Source of the DNA: Yersinia aleksiciae
GTDB taxonomy: Bacteria; Pseudomonadota; Gammaproteobacteria; Enterobacterales; Enterobacteriaceae
Reading direction: 5' to 3'
Length of the DNA: 64,000 bases
Assembly: GCF_001047675.1 (NCBI RefSeq)
Contig: NZ_CP011975.1
Span: 557,710-621,709, forward strand
This document shows positions 9,058 to 18,153 of this stretch, piece after piece; position 1 is the stretch's first letter, and every line of letters begins with the position of its first letter. The notes beneath the pieces were generated by a model. It did no database searches. It had not been told where the DNA came from and saw only the letters and a program-made list of their open reading frames with translations. Both the position numbers and the translations under genes were made by a program.

Positions 9058-11082
9058 GTGAGCCAAGCGCCAATCCAAACTGCAACCTTAAGCTGGAATG
9101 AACAGGGTACACCTGTATCGGAACAGTTTGGTGACATCTATTTTTCCAATGAAGATGGGCTGGAAGAGACACACCACGTTTTTCTTAAGGGAAACGGTTT
9201 TCCGGCACGTTTCGAGCAACATCCGCGGGATAACTGCATTTTTGCTGAAACGGGCTTTGGCACTGGATTGAATTTTCTGACATTGTGGCGCGATTTTGCC
9301 CAATTTAAGCAGCAAAATCCTACCGCCAAACTCCAGCGTTTGCACTATATCAGCTTCGAAAAATACCCCCTTCAAGTTGCCGATTTAGCCGCTGCCCATG
9401 GTCGCTGGCCGGAATTGGCCACTTTTGCCGAACAGTTGCGAGCACAATGGCCCCTGCCCCTTGCGGGCTGTCATCGTATTTTGCTGGCTGAGGGGGCTAT
9501 CACGCTGGATTTGTGGTTTGGCGATGTTAATACGCTGCTGCCACTGCTGGATGCTAGCCTGAATCATCAGGTGGATGCTTGGTTCCTCGATGGCTTCGCC
9601 CCCGCCAAAAATCCCGATATGTGGAATGACACCCTGTTCAGTGCAATGGCGCGCATGGCAAGGGTCGGGGGGACTTTTTCGACCTTTACCGCCGCCGGAT
9701 TTGTCCGCCGAGGGCTGCAACAGGCCGGTTTTGATGTGGTTAAAGTGAAAGGTTTCGGGCAGAAACGTGAAATGCTGACGGGGACCTTACCGCAAAGTCT
9801 CGATGTGCCATCCGCCCCTTGGTACCACCGCCCCTCTGCGGCCCGTTGTGATGATATTGCGATTATCGGTGGTGGGATTGTCAGTGCATTGACCGCATTG
9901 GCCTTGCAGCGTCGTGGGGCGAAGGTCACACTTTATTGTGCCGATGCACGACCTGCACAGGGCGCATCGGGTAATCGGCAAGGGGCTATCTACCCGCTGC
10001 TGAATGGCAAAAATGATGCACTGGAAAGCTTTTTCACCAGCGCATTTACCTTCGCGCGCCGCCAATATGACCAATTGATTGAGCAAGGTATCCAGTTTGA
10101 TCACCAGTGGTGCGGTGTCAGCCAATTGGCGTTTGATGAAAAAAGTCGTGGCAAGATTGATAAGATGCTACAAACCCTGTGGCCGGAGTTCCTCGCCCAA
10201 GGCATGAGCCGCGAACAGCTCAGTGCACTGGCCGGATTAGATTGCGCTCATGATGGCATACACTATCCCGCCGGTGGCTGGCTCTGCCCATCAGATCTGA
10301 CTACCGCCCTCATGGCGCTGGCGCAACAAAATGGTATGGTTTGCCATTATCAGCATGAGTTGCAGCAGTTAGTGCACATTGACGGACAGTGGCAGCTAAC
10401 CTTTGCTGAGCAAGCCGCCAAGCAGCATGCCTCCGTGATCTTGGCCACCGGCCACCGCTTGCCTGAGTGGGAACAAACCCGCCATCTGCCACTCTCTGTC
10501 GTGCGCGGGCAGGTATCACACATTCCCACCACACCGGTACTCAGCCAGTTACGACAAGTGCTGTGCTATGACGGCTACCTCACGCCAGTGAATCCCGCCA
10601 ATCAGCACCACTGTATCGGTGCCAGTTATCAGCGAGGCGATATTGCCACTGATTTTCGGGCTGAGGAACAACATGAGAATCGGGATCGGCTATTACGCTG
10701 CCTGCCGCAGGTGAGTTGGCCGCAGCAGGTTGATATCAGTGATAATCAGGCCCGCTGCGGGGTGCGCTGTGCTATCCGTGACCATTTACCGATGGTGGGT
10801 GCCGTGCCGGATTACGCCGCCACCCTGGCACAATATCAGGATTTGCCGCGCAAGATTCAGCGCGGTGATGAAATAGCCCCTGCACCAGTGTGGCCTGAGT
10901 TATTTATGGTGGGGGCATTGGGATCGCGTGGTTTGTGCAGTGCGCCGCTGGTGGCTGAAATTCTGGCAGCACAGATATTTGGCGAGCCTCTACCATTAGA
11001 TGCGCCGACATTGGCGGCGCTGAATCCTAACCGCTTCTGGATTCGAAAATTACTGAAAGGCAGACCGGTGCAACATCGTTAA
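9058..11082 (+). CDS. mnmC: bifunctional tRNA (mnm5s2U34) biosynthesis protein MnmC
   Basis: A 674-residue fusion enzyme that finishes 5-methylaminomethyl-2-thiouridine at the wobble base of several tRNAs. The N-terminal half is a SAM-dependent methyltransferase ([14 protein letters not shown] near residue 65, [17 protein letters not shown] near 175). The C-terminal half is an FAD-dependent oxidase (dinucleotide fold [15 protein letters not shown] near 275; [12 protein letters not shown]; final [14 protein letters not shown]), which removes the carboxymethyl group of cmnm5U. No ATG lies near the start of homology. The frame opens at TTG 9037, but GTG 9058 corresponds to the usual Yersinia start ([19 protein letters not shown]). 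It is divergent from fabB; the promoter region is shared. Confidence 0.95.
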   Translation: MSQAPIQTATLSWNEQGTPVSEQFGDIYFSNEDGLEETHHVFLKGNGFPARFEQHPRDNCIFAETGFGTGLNFLTLWRDFAQFKQQNPTAKLQRLHYISFEKYPLQVADLAAAHGRWPELATFAEQLRAQWPLPLAGCHRILLAEGAITLDLWFGDVNTLLPLLDASLNHQVDAWFLDGFAPAKNPDMWNDTLFSAMARMARVGGTFSTFTAAGFVRRGLQQAGFDVVKVKGFGQKREMLTGTLPQSLDVPSAPWYHRPSAARCDDIAIIGGGIVSALTALALQRRGAKVTLYCADARPAQGASGNRQGAIYPLLNGKNDALESFFTSAFTFARRQYDQLIEQGIQFDHQWCGVSQLAFDEKSRGKIDKMLQTLWPEFLAQGMSREQLSALAGLDCAHDGIHYPAGGWLCPSDLTTALMALAQQNGMVCHYQHELQQLVHIDGQWQLTFAEQAAKQHASVILATGHRLPEWEQTRHLPLSVVRGQVSHIPTTPVLSQLRQVLCYDGYLTPVNPANQHHCIGASYQRGDIATDFRAEEQHENRDRLLRCLPQVSWPQQVDISDNQARCGVRCAIRDHLPMVGAVPDYAATLAQYQDLPRKIQRGDEIAPAPVWPELFMVGALGSRGLCSAPLVAEILAAQIFGEPLPLDAPTLAALNPNRFWIRKLLKGRPVQHR

Positions 11083-11095
11083 CCCCTGCCGCTTC

Positions 11096-11153
11096 AACCC
11101 CCGAAGTCATTGGAGTCGCCGCTAACCCCCTGCGGCTTCAAGGACGAAGGGGA
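11096..11153. repeat. internally deleted ERIC element
   Basis: A 58-bp sequence carries both ends of an ERIC repeat (left end CCCGAAGTCATTGGAGT, right end CTGCGGCTTCAAGGACGAAG) but lacks the central 60-70 bp. The same ends are found on the nearly full ERIC at 15974-16098. An extra right-end-like piece, CTGCCGCTTCAA, precedes it at 11086-11097. The element overlaps the 3' end of the leftward yfcL gene and supplies its last codons and stop codon. Confidence 0.7.
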
Positions 11154-11425
11154 TTTTGGGCCTGTTCCAGCAAACGATCCCATAACCCCAGCACCAAAAC
11201 CTGATCCGGTGGGGAGAGCTCACCGGCTTTGATGGCTTTTTCCAGACTGGCTTGCACGCGGGCATGTAGCTGCTCAGCGGTGTGCTCACCGAACTCTTCC
11301 GACTCAGCCACAGCCAACGTCAGATGACCGCGCAGGTAACCACCGGCAAATAAATCATCATCGCTGGCGTGCTCTACCATGTCATCTATCTGCGCCAAGA
11401 TGTGTGTTTCAAATTCTGCGATCAT
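11138..11425 (-). CDS. yfcL: YfcL family protein
   Basis: A 95-residue acidic cytoplasmic protein, entirely helical in appearance, closely matching E. coli YfcL (MIAEFE start, [25 protein letters not shown], and [13 protein letters not shown]). No function has been assigned to the family. It is the last gene of the prmB-aroC-mepA-yfcA-epmC-yfcL group, as in E. coli. The ATG at 11425 is preferred over the adjacent upstream GTG. The C-terminal NPLRP and the stop codon come from the ERIC-derived sequence, so the last few residues differ from the ancestral end. Confidence 0.85.
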   Translation of the reverse strand: MIAEFETHILAQIDDMVEHASDDDLFAGGYLRGHLTLAVAESEEFGEHTAEQLHARVQASLEKAIKAGELSPPDQVLVLGLWDRLLEQAQNPLRP

Positions 11426-11455
11426 CACTCTTATCCTAATTATATCAATCTGTTA

Positions 11456-11998
11456 TTAAGCTAAATCTTCCGGATAGGGAAAAAATTCTGGAGCCAGCGG
11501 CGGCGTATTGTAAAACGATTGTAGCGCCTGAATAAAGCCCGCAGGTCGTGGGGATATTCCGTTTTCCAGATGCCATAGCACCTGTTCACGCACCTTACGC
11601 TGGAATGTTATGCGATCCGGCTCGCAATCTCCTTCCAGATTGTCGCAACTGACATTGAAAGGGAAACCGGCCGCCACACAAAACATCCACTCCAGCGCCT
11701 GCGGTTTGATCTCTACCGCTTCAAACTGGCTCTGGGTTAACGCATCGCGTCCGTCTGGGCAGTACCAATAACCAAAATCCACCAGCTTGCGACGCTCTTC
11801 GCCGGCAATACACCAATGGGAGATTTCATGCATCGCGCTGGCGTAATAGCCATGGGCGAAAACGACCCGATGGTAAGGGATTTCATCGTCGGCGGGCAGG
11901 TAGATAGGTTCATCGTCACCCTTGACCAATTGGGTATTAAAGGGGCCGCTAAAACTGGCATTAAAAACGTCGATCAACTGCTGATAATGGTGCGTCAT
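11456..11998 (-). CDS. epmC: elongation factor P hydroxylase
   Basis: A 180-residue protein matching EpmC (YfcM), which hydroxylates the beta-lysyl-lysine modification on elongation factor P after EpmA and EpmB have acted. The metal-binding motif AMHEISHW (HExxH, near residue 57) is intact, and the cysteine-containing WYCPDGRD and NLEGDCEPDR stretches are typical of the family. It sits between yfcA and yfcL on the same strand, matching E. coli gene order. The ATG at 11998 gives the normal family length. Confidence 0.92.
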   Translation of the reverse strand: MTHHYQQLIDVFNASFSGPFNTQLVKGDDEPIYLPADDEIPYHRVVFAHGYYASAMHEISHWCIAGEERRKLVDFGYWYCPDGRDALTQSQFEAVEIKPQALEWMFCVAAGFPFNVSCDNLEGDCEPDRITFQRKVREQVLWHLENGISPRPAGFIQALQSFYNTPPLAPEFFPYPEDLA

Positions 11999-12063
11999 GC
12001 TTGAGTCCGTAAAATCGGTATCGATAGTGACCTACAGGTTGCCCTGAGAGTGGATACCTTAAG

Positions 12064-12870
12064 TTATGCGAAAACGTGTAATCCCAGCCAGGAGGAGATC
12101 TCGGTACCGTGGCTGTCATACAGCAGCTTGCAGCTCATAACGAATGACACCACGACAATCATTGGCCGAATTAATTTCTGCCCCTTGGTCAATACCATAT
12201 GCGCCCCCAGACGCGCACCCAGCACTTGCCCAACCAGCATTACCAGCCCGATACTCCACACCACTTTGCCGCCGACAATAAAGAAAATCAGGCTTCCCAA
12301 ATTAGAGGTGAAATTAAGGACTTTGGCATGGGCGGTGGATTTCGCCAGATTGAAGCCGCACAAGGTGACAAAGGCCAGCGCATAGAAAGAACCGGCACCG
12401 GGGCCAAAGAAACCGTCATAAAAACCGACGCCACCACCCGCTATCAAGGCAAAGGGCAGCGGAGATAAGCGGCGTTGTTGGTCAATTTCACCCAGTTTGG
12501 GCGTCACCAGAAAATAGACGCCGATACCGATCACCAACAACGGCAATATTTGCCGCAGAATATCTGCCCGCATATGCTGAACCAAAATCGCACCCAGCAT
12601 CGAACCCACCACAGTGAGTGCAATGGTCAGCTTTTGATCTTTTAGATTAACCGCGCCACGGCGGATAAAATAGAGGCTGGCGGAGAACGACCCGCCAACA
12701 GATTGCAGTTTGTTAGTTGCCAGCACCTGCGCGGGAGGCAACCCCACCGCCAGCAGTGCCGGGACAGTGAGCAAACCGCCTCCCCCCGCGATGGAATCAA
12801 TAAATCCGGCCAAGAGCGCAACAACAAACAATATCCCCAGAACCGCAGGACCAAGGGTAAACCAATCCAT
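12064..12870 (-). CDS. yfcA: TauE/SafE family transporter YfcA
   Basis: A 268-residue inner-membrane protein with about eight hydrophobic segments. The first family signature, GFIDSIAGGGGLLTVPALL with LATNKLQ, lies at residues 20-55, and the repeat signature GFYDGFFGPGAGSFY with AKVLNFTSNLGSL lies in the second half. The family exports sulfite or sulfonate-type anions, but the YfcA substrate is unknown. The stop of mepA is only 3 bp upstream of its ATG, so translation is probably coupled. Confidence 0.9.
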   Translation of the reverse strand: MDWFTLGPAVLGILFVVALLAGFIDSIAGGGGLLTVPALLAVGLPPAQVLATNKLQSVGGSFSASLYFIRRGAVNLKDQKLTIALTVVGSMLGAILVQHMRADILRQILPLLVIGIGVYFLVTPKLGEIDQQRRLSPLPFALIAGGGVGFYDGFFGPGAGSFYALAFVTLCGFNLAKSTAHAKVLNFTSNLGSLIFFIVGGKVVWSIGLVMLVGQVLGARLGAHMVLTKGQKLIRPMIVVVSFVMSCKLLYDSHGTEISSWLGLHVFA

Positions 12871-12873
12871 GAT

Positions 12874-13719
12874 TTATTCCGCAGCGAAATGGTTATCCAG
12901 CAACGCCTGACAGGAAGGCGGTAATGGCGGTGGTAAGGTTTTACCCGGTTTAGCACTGGGCTGATGAGGCTGGAACCAGCTCTCAAGCTCGGCACCGCAG
13001 CCATCACCTGCTGGCGGCGTGTCTTGATCCAGGCACTCCAGGCTATTAGCCGGGCAACGTAAGCGCACATGCATATGGGCACGATGACCAAACCACGGAC
13101 GCACTTTATGCAGCCAATTGCGATCCGTGCCCGCATCCAGACAAAGCTGCTTTTTAATCGCCGGATTGACGAAAATGCGTGTCACTTCGCTGTCGTTAGC
13201 GGCGAGCTTAATCAAGCTTTCAACTTGTGGCTGCCAGAGTGCCGACACCACTCGTTTACCGTCAGCAGCAACTAAATCAATCGGTTGCGGCTTCAGCAAT
13301 TGCTGTTGGCTCCAGCGCTGTTGTGGCAGTTGTAACCAGATATCGACGTCCAGACCGGACTGATGGCTGGCATGACCGCTGCTAAAACGCCCACCGGCGG
13401 GCATCGCCATATCACCAATCAACACCGTACCTAACCGATTTTGCTCAGCTTTGGTACTCAGTCGGTGGATGAAATTCAGTAAATCGGGATGACCGAAATA
13501 GCGACGCTGATCTGGGCGCATTACCTGATAATCTGCCGATTGTAGCGGCAAAGGCATGGCACCAATCACGCAGCCATTGGCAAAACCTCCAATCGACTGC
13601 GGCGATCCCGCCACTGGATTCACAATCTGTTGCCACGGCGTCGCGGCCATAACTGGGGCGGTTGCACCCAGCATGGCTATACCCGCAAGTGCCACAGCAC
13701 TCGCAATCCATTTGTTCAT
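12874..13719 (-). CDS. mepA: penicillin-insensitive murein endopeptidase
   Basis: A 281-residue periplasmic LAS-type metallopeptidase that cleaves D-Ala-mDAP (and mDAP-mDAP) cross-links in peptidoglycan. A signal peptide ([19 protein letters not shown], cleavage after VMA) precedes the catalytic domain. Zinc ligands are visible in [12 protein letters not shown] (near residue 115) and in [11 protein letters not shown] (near 210). The cysteines typical of MepA ([30 protein letters not shown]) are present. It lies 5 bp downstream of the aroC stop on the same strand. Confidence 0.95.
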   Translation of the reverse strand: MNKWIASAVALAGIAMLGATAPVMAATPWQQIVNPVAGSPQSIGGFANGCVIGAMPLPLQSADYQVMRPDQRRYFGHPDLLNFIHRLSTKAEQNRLGTVLIGDMAMPAGGRFSSGHASHQSGLDVDIWLQLPQQRWSQQQLLKPQPIDLVAADGKRVVSALWQPQVESLIKLAANDSEVTRIFVNPAIKKQLCLDAGTDRNWLHKVRPWFGHRAHMHVRLRCPANSLECLDQDTPPAGDGCGAELESWFQPHQPSAKPGKTLPPPLPPSCQALLDNHFAAE

Positions 13720-13724
13720 TGTGC

Positions 13725-14810
13725 CTACCAGCGTGGAACGTCTGAAATCACATCACCACACTGTGCACGCTGGCGCAGCAGATGATCCATTAACACAATT
13801 GCCATCATCGCTTCAGCAATAGGGACAGCGCGGATGCCGACACAAGGGTCATGGCGACCACGAGTGACCATCTCAACCGCTTCACCCTGCCGGTTAATGG
13901 TTTGCCCCGGAACCATAATGCTGGACGTAGGTTTCAGAGCGATATGCGCCACGACCGGTTGACCGCTGCTGATGCCGCCCAGAATGCCGCCCGCATGGTT
14001 GCTCTGGAAACCTTGCGGCGTGATTTCATCGCGATTTTCACTGCCACGCTTGGTGACTACCGCAAAACCATCGCCAATTTCCACCCCTTTTACTGCATTG
14101 ATGCTCATCAGTGCATGGGCCAGATCGGCATCTAGACGATCAAATACCGGCTCGCCCAAACCGACGGGGACATGTTCAGCCACGACAGTGATTTTGGCAC
14201 CAATCGAGTCGCCCGCTTTTTTCAGCTCGCGCATCAGCGCATCCAGCGGCTCTAATTTACTGGCGTCTGGACAGAAGAAAGGATTCTGCTCGACCAAATC
14301 CCAATCAATCAAATCACAACTGATATCACCTATTTGGGCCAGATAGCCACGCACCTGCACACCGAATTTTTGCGCCAGATATTTTTTAGCAATGGCACCG
14401 GCAGCAACGCGCATCGCGGTTTCACGGGCAGAAGAGCGGCCGCCACCACGGTAATCACGCACACCGTATTTCTGTTCGTAGGTGTAGTCAGCGTGGCCTG
14501 GGCGGAACACATCTTTAATCGCGCTGTAATCTTGCGAACGCTGATCCGTATTCTCTATCATCAACCCGATACTGGTCCCAGTGGTTAGTCCCTCGAACAC
14601 GCCAGATAAAATACGCACTTCATCCGGCTCGCGGCGTTGAGTGGTATAGCGTGAGGTGCCAGGACGCCGCCGATCGAGATCCAACTGAATATCGGCTTCG
14701 GTGATGGGAATGCCCGGCGGCACGCCATCAATAATACACCCCAAGGCGATGCCGTGAGACTCACCAAAAGTGGTGACGCGGAAAAACTGCCCAATACTGT
14801 TCCCAGCCAT
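13725..14810 (-). CDS. aroC: chorismate synthase
   Basis: A 361-residue FMN-dependent enzyme, exactly the E. coli length, that converts 5-enolpyruvylshikimate-3-phosphate to chorismate, the last shared step to aromatic amino acids, folate, quinones and siderophores. Diagnostic motifs are TFGESHG at the N-terminus, [33 protein letters not shown], and the C-terminal [18 protein letters not shown]. An AAGGAG ribosome site precedes the ATG at 14810; an adjacent in-frame GTG at 14813 is less likely. It follows prmB, as in other enterobacteria. Confidence 0.97.
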   Translation of the reverse strand: MAGNSIGQFFRVTTFGESHGIALGCIIDGVPPGIPITEADIQLDLDRRRPGTSRYTTQRREPDEVRILSGVFEGLTTGTSIGLMIENTDQRSQDYSAIKDVFRPGHADYTYEQKYGVRDYRGGGRSSARETAMRVAAGAIAKKYLAQKFGVQVRGYLAQIGDISCDLIDWDLVEQNPFFCPDASKLEPLDALMRELKKAGDSIGAKITVVAEHVPVGLGEPVFDRLDADLAHALMSINAVKGVEIGDGFAVVTKRGSENRDEITPQGFQSNHAGGILGGISSGQPVVAHIALKPTSSIMVPGQTINRQGEAVEMVTRGRHDPCVGIRAVPIAEAMMAIVLMDHLLRQRAQCGDVISDVPRW

Positions 14811-14905
14811 CACGGCTCCTTACCCTTTCGTGATAAATAAGTCACTTATAATCAATCTGCCAGCCCGATATTATCGCGCTGGCAGATGCTATCAGTGGCG
14901 ATGGA

Positions 14906-15838
14906 TTAATCGCGATACATACTAAAATGTGGCGCGCAGTCAATCAGTTGCTGTTTGGTCAGCATAAAGACACCATCACCACCATTATCAAATTCCAGCC
15001 AAGTAAACGGCACATCCGGATATTGATCCATCAAATGCACCATGCTGTTGCCCACTTCGCAAATCAGCACGCCATCATCTTGCAAGAAGTCTGGCGCACA
15101 GGCCAGAATTCGGCGGGCCAGTTTCAGGCCATCGCTGCCCGCAGCCAGCCCCAGTTCAGGTTCGAAGCGGAACTCCTGTGGCAAGTCGGCCATATCTTCG
15201 GCATCGACATAAGGCGGGTTGGTGACAATCAAGTCATATTTGATCGGCGGTAAATCACGGAACAGATCAGAGCGAATCGGCGTGACCTGATGCTCCATTG
15301 AGTGCTGCTCAATATTGTGCTCAGTCACCGCCAATACGTCATTGGAGATATCCACTGCATCCACTTCTGCTTCCGGGAAAGCATAAGCGCAAGCAATGGC
15401 GATACAGCCGCTGCCAGTACACATATCGAGAATATGCTTAGGTTGATGGCGGATCAGCCCATCAAAGCGGTTATTGATCAACTCACCGATAGGTGAGCGA
15501 GGCACCAGCACACGCTCATCAACGTAATATTCCATGTCACAGAACCAAGCTTTATTGGTGAGATAAGCCACCGGAATACGTTCATTCACCCGACGGATAA
15601 CCCGCTCAACAATGCGATGACGCTCGCTGGAAGTCAGGCGCGCGCTGCGCATATCTTCTGGCGTATCAATCGGTAAAAACAGGCTTGGGAAAACCAGTTG
15701 CACCGCTTCGTCCCACGGATTATCAGTACCGTGACCATAAAAAATATTGGCCGCATTAAACCGGCTGACTGCCCAGCGCAGCATATCTTGAATGGTGTGC
15801 AGCTCATTTACTGCTTCATCGACGAAAATCTTGTCCAA
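14906..15838 (-). CDS. prmB: 50S ribosomal protein L3 N5-glutamine methyltransferase
   Basis: A SAM-dependent methyltransferase that modifies a glutamine of ribosomal protein L3. The class I SAM site [15 protein letters not shown] and the substrate motif [12 protein letters not shown] (NPPY) are both intact. The open frame runs upstream to an ATG at 15904, but a TTG at 15838 is preceded by GGAG at the right spacing. It yields 310 residues beginning (M)[19 protein letters not shown], the same length and start as E. coli PrmB, so this is very probably a TTG start. First gene of the prmB-aroC-mepA-yfcA-epmC-yfcL operon. Confidence 0.93.
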   Translation of the reverse strand: MDKIFVDEAVNELHTIQDMLRWAVSRFNAANIFYGHGTDNPWDEAVQLVFPSLFLPIDTPEDMRSARLTSSERHRIVERVIRRVNERIPVAYLTNKAWFCDMEYYVDERVLVPRSPIGELINNRFDGLIRHQPKHILDMCTGSGCIAIACAYAFPEAEVDAVDISNDVLAVTEHNIEQHSMEHQVTPIRSDLFRDLPPIKYDLIVTNPPYVDAEDMADLPQEFRFEPELGLAAGSDGLKLARRILACAPDFLQDDGVLICEVGNSMVHLMDQYPDVPFTWLEFDNGGDGVFMLTKQQLIDCAPHFSMYRD

Positions 15839-15973
15839 GGTTATCTCCAACTCGTGCGTAATATCATTATCTATGCCCCTAGTTTGCCATGAAGCCCGCG
15901 ACAAATCAGCAGCAATAGATCAGGTGAATGATAACCGAATAATGAAGAACGTATTAAAGTCATTCATTTTACA

Positions 15974-16098
15974 TTTACCCAAAGTCATTGGAGTTGCAGG
16001 TAGGCAGCCAGCGAGCTCATCCCGATGAGCTTACATTAGTCAGTGATTCGGGTGAGTGAACGCAGCGACGCCCTGCGGCTTCAAGGACGAAGGGTAAA
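15974..16098. repeat. ERIC element (intergenic repeat unit)
   Basis: A 125-bp imperfect palindrome bounded by TTTACCC and GGGTAAA. It contains GAGCTTACATTAGTCAGTGA and GGGTGAGTGAACGCAGCGAC, which are recognisable versions of the enterobacterial repetitive intergenic consensus (about 127 bp). It sits between the divergent prmB and smrB genes, where it may be transcribed and fold into a long hairpin. Confidence 0.9.
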
Positions 16099-16168
16099 GA
16101 CATTTATTTAGACAGATGACCATCAACAGGTAAACTGAGAACAATTGAAACATGCTAATGAACCAATA

Positions 16169-16699
16169 ATGAAAAACAAATATCACCTGACGCCTGATGA
16201 ATTACAGCTCTTTAAAGAGTCGATTGTGGGAGCTAAGAAGCTGAAGCAAGACACGATCCTCCACCGTGAGCCACCTAAATTGGGTAAAAAAATCGCCCCT
16301 GAGCGATTACTCCAAGAGCAGGTTGATGCTAGCTATTATTTCTCTGATGAATTCCAGCCGCAGCTCGATATGGAAGGCCCGACACGCTATGTGCGGCCAG
16401 GTGTCGATCATTTTGAAGTGAAAAAATTGCGCCGTGGCGATTACTCGCCCGATATGTTTTTGGATCTACACGGTTTAACCCAGAAACAGGCCAAGCAAGA
16501 GCTGGGCGCACTGATTGCCGCCTGCAAACGCGAACATGTGCACTGCGCCTGCGTTATGCATGGTCATGGCAAGCATGTCCTTAAGCAGCAAACGCCCCTA
16601 TGGTTGGCACAACATCCCGATGTGCTGGCGTTCCATCAAGCCCCTAAAGAGTGGGGTGGGACTGCCGCATTGTTGGTGTTGATTGAGTTGGCTGAATAA
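16169..16699 (+). CDS. smrB: SmrB, ribosome-rescue endonuclease (Smr domain)
   Basis: A 176-residue protein with a basic N-terminal extension and a C-terminal Smr domain (about residues 85-175). The Smr signatures [15 protein letters not shown] and the glycine-rich [17 protein letters not shown] are intact, including the DLHG and HGHG motifs. E. coli SmrB is recruited to collided ribosomes and cleaves the mRNA between them. The frame is open from TTG 16145, but the ATG at 16169 ([11 protein letters not shown]) matches the family start. Upstream lies the ERIC element. Confidence 0.93.
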   Translation: MKNKYHLTPDELQLFKESIVGAKKLKQDTILHREPPKLGKKIAPERLLQEQVDASYYFSDEFQPQLDMEGPTRYVRPGVDHFEVKKLRRGDYSPDMFLDLHGLTQKQAKQELGALIAACKREHVHCACVMHGHGKHVLKQQTPLWLAQHPDVLAFHQAPKEWGGTAALLVLIELAE

Positions 16700-16849
16700 T
16701 CAAAAGGTGGGATGGTTAAGTGCGAATGCATTATCAAAAAATGTGACTCAAGTACCCCCAAAAAACTTAAATCACCTGACTAGCGCACTGTCGTTTAGGT
16801 TGCAATAGATAGCCTTGGTTTGTTTTTAACCAAAAAAAAAGGTAATGAT

Positions 16850-17206
16850 ATGATAATTCATAGTCAGGAAAATATATCGACAACGACTCAGCGGGAATCA
16901 GGCCTATCCCTGATGCCATTCAGGTTCACAAAGCCCCAAAACAAACCAGCCCCAAACCTGACGACCCCCAAGTTCCCAAAAACTCAACGGGAATCAGGCC
17001 TCTCCCTGATGCCATTCAGGTTCCCAAGACCATCCGAATCGATAAAGAATAAGCAAGTAGCCAGTGAGCCTCAGGGCCAAGAAGATCTCTTGATGCCCGA
17101 CGCAATAGCTTCGTTCGGTGCAAAAGCAGAAAGCGTTGTTTCTGCAAACTCCCCCGAGCAGATAACGACTCCTCGTACTTTGTCACAATTGACGACACCG
17201 CTGTAA
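16850..17206 (+). CDS. unrecognised 118-residue protein with tandem TQRESGLSLMPFRF repeats
   Basis: I do not recognise this gene. The ATG at 16850 has an AAAGG ribosome site seven bases upstream. The product has no signal peptide and no membrane segment. Two copies of TQRESGLSLMPFRF occur at residues 13-26 and 45-58, exactly 32 codons apart, each followed by a Pro-rich basic stretch (TKP or PRP). The C-terminal half (residues 62-118) is low-complexity, rich in Ser, Thr, Pro and Gln, and ends TLSQLTTPL. The two 42-nt repeat units differ at only two positions (CGG-preceding CAG/CAA and CTA/CTC), both silent. That pattern indicates a recent duplication or purifying selection on the peptide. The gene stands alone between smrB and sixA and has its own terminator. 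It could be a peptide precursor, a short-motif binding protein or a secreted substrate; these are guesses. Confidence 0.6.
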   Translation: MIIHSQENISTTTQRESGLSLMPFRFTKPQNKPAPNLTTPKFPKTQRESGLSLMPFRFPRPSESIKNKQVASEPQGQEDLLMPDAIASFGAKAESVVSANSPEQITTPRTLSQLTTPL

Positions 17207-17212
17207 AACGGC

Positions 17213-17243
17213 AAAGGGCGCAATATCTTAATATTGCGCCCTT
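17213..17243. terminator. terminator shared by the repeat-protein gene and sixA
   Basis: A 14-bp perfect stem (AAAGGGCGCAATAT with ATATTGCGCCCTTT, loop CTTA) lies 7 bp after the stop of the rightward gene and about 40 bp after the end of leftward sixA. A/T runs on both sides allow bidirectional use. Confidence 0.88.
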
Positions 17244-17281
17244 TATTTATCTCGATAGTGACCGAGATACAAACAATCATC

Positions 17282-17773
17282 TTAGCCGTGGCAAGCTTTC
17301 GCCAGCAATTGTGTCGGACTGACTTGCCAGTCAAAGGTGCCCTTCCCGGTTTCGCCATTCAGCGAGACACACGCAATTGCCGAGGTCGCAAACATGGGTG
17401 GACATTGCCCCGGACAAAGTTCAGCTACCAGATAGCCCACCAGTGGTAAATGCGAGATAACCAGCACCGCTGCGTGATCTTCCTTCGCCAGCGCTTGTAA
17501 ATAGCAACAGATGAAAGCCGCATCCCCGCCTGGCGTTAATTCTGGCATCACTTCCTGCTCTGCCGGTAGAGGCATGACCCCTCGTACCACTTCCAATGTC
17601 TGCTCAGCGCGCAAATAAGGGCTCACCAGAATCTGATCGATATCGACCGATTGCTCGTTTAGCCAGCTTGCTATCTGACGTGATTCATCCTGACCACACA
17701 GAGTTAGAGGCCTTAGCGCATCACTTGCTGCGTCAAGCGCCGCGTCACCGTGACGCATAATGAAAACTTGCAT
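17282..17773 (-). CDS. sixA: phosphohistidine phosphatase SixA
   Basis: A 163-residue cytoplasmic histidine phosphatase of the RHG branch. The nucleophile motif MRHGDA is at residues 7-12, followed by the typical LTLCGQDESRQIASWL, the phosphate-site Arg in VSPYLRAEQTLEVV and the second His in LVISHLPLVG. SixA removes phosphate from histidine of HPt domains (ArcB) and the nitrogen PTS proteins. It lies between smrB and fadJ, as in E. coli, and appears monocistronic. Confidence 0.94.
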   Translation of the reverse strand: MQVFIMRHGDAALDAASDALRPLTLCGQDESRQIASWLNEQSVDIDQILVSPYLRAEQTLEVVRGVMPLPAEQEVMPELTPGGDAAFICCYLQALAKEDHAAVLVISHLPLVGYLVAELCPGQCPPMFATSAIACVSLNGETGKGTFDWQVSPTQLLAKACHG

Positions 17774-18153
17774 ATTGCACCGTTTTTGTTAACAAAATAA
17801 CGCTATACAGAAACGCTTTGCGTGCTGTACCGCCGAAACCTTTACCCGAGAGTAAAGAAACTTCATAACGATAACGCGCCGTCTCTCTATGGCGGCCGGG
17901 CATTTTGCCTGAAACTTAAAGTAAAGAAAATGGCTGTTTTCACACCGGACATCCCGGCAGCCACCCCTGAATGGTTACATAATAACCATATCAACAGCTT
18001 AATCCAAACTCCACTACCTGCCAATAAATAGCGATTAATTCATTTTGGCACGAATAGTCACTTCACGTGATTCTGGCTTAAGGTAGCGCGGGTTGCCCCC
18101 AGTGTACAGCCACCTTATCCGCAAGAATTGCAGGGAGTGATCCTGCTCACACT
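17774..18153. other. sixA upstream / fadJ downstream intergenic region
   Basis: About 380 bp between the start of leftward sixA and the end of leftward fadJ. It must hold the sixA promoter. A 33-codon frame from ATG 17930 to 18031 is present but has no family resemblance and only a weak ribosome site, so it is not called. No clear fadJ terminator was found. Confidence 0.35.

Noticed and set aside
9385-10534. Several antisense ORFs over 70 codons inside mnmC
   Set aside because: Shadows of a GC-rich conserved gene with intact methyltransferase and oxidase motifs on the plus strand.
16886-17023. CRISPR-like or operator repeat interpretation of the 42-nt direct repeats
   Set aside because: Only two units, spaced in frame within an ORF, with silent differences; better explained as a coding repeat.
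17822-18031. 69-codon (or 33-codon from ATG 17930) frame between sixA and fadJ
   Set aside because: Weak ribosome site, no recognisable domain, odd composition in its first part; not enough support.
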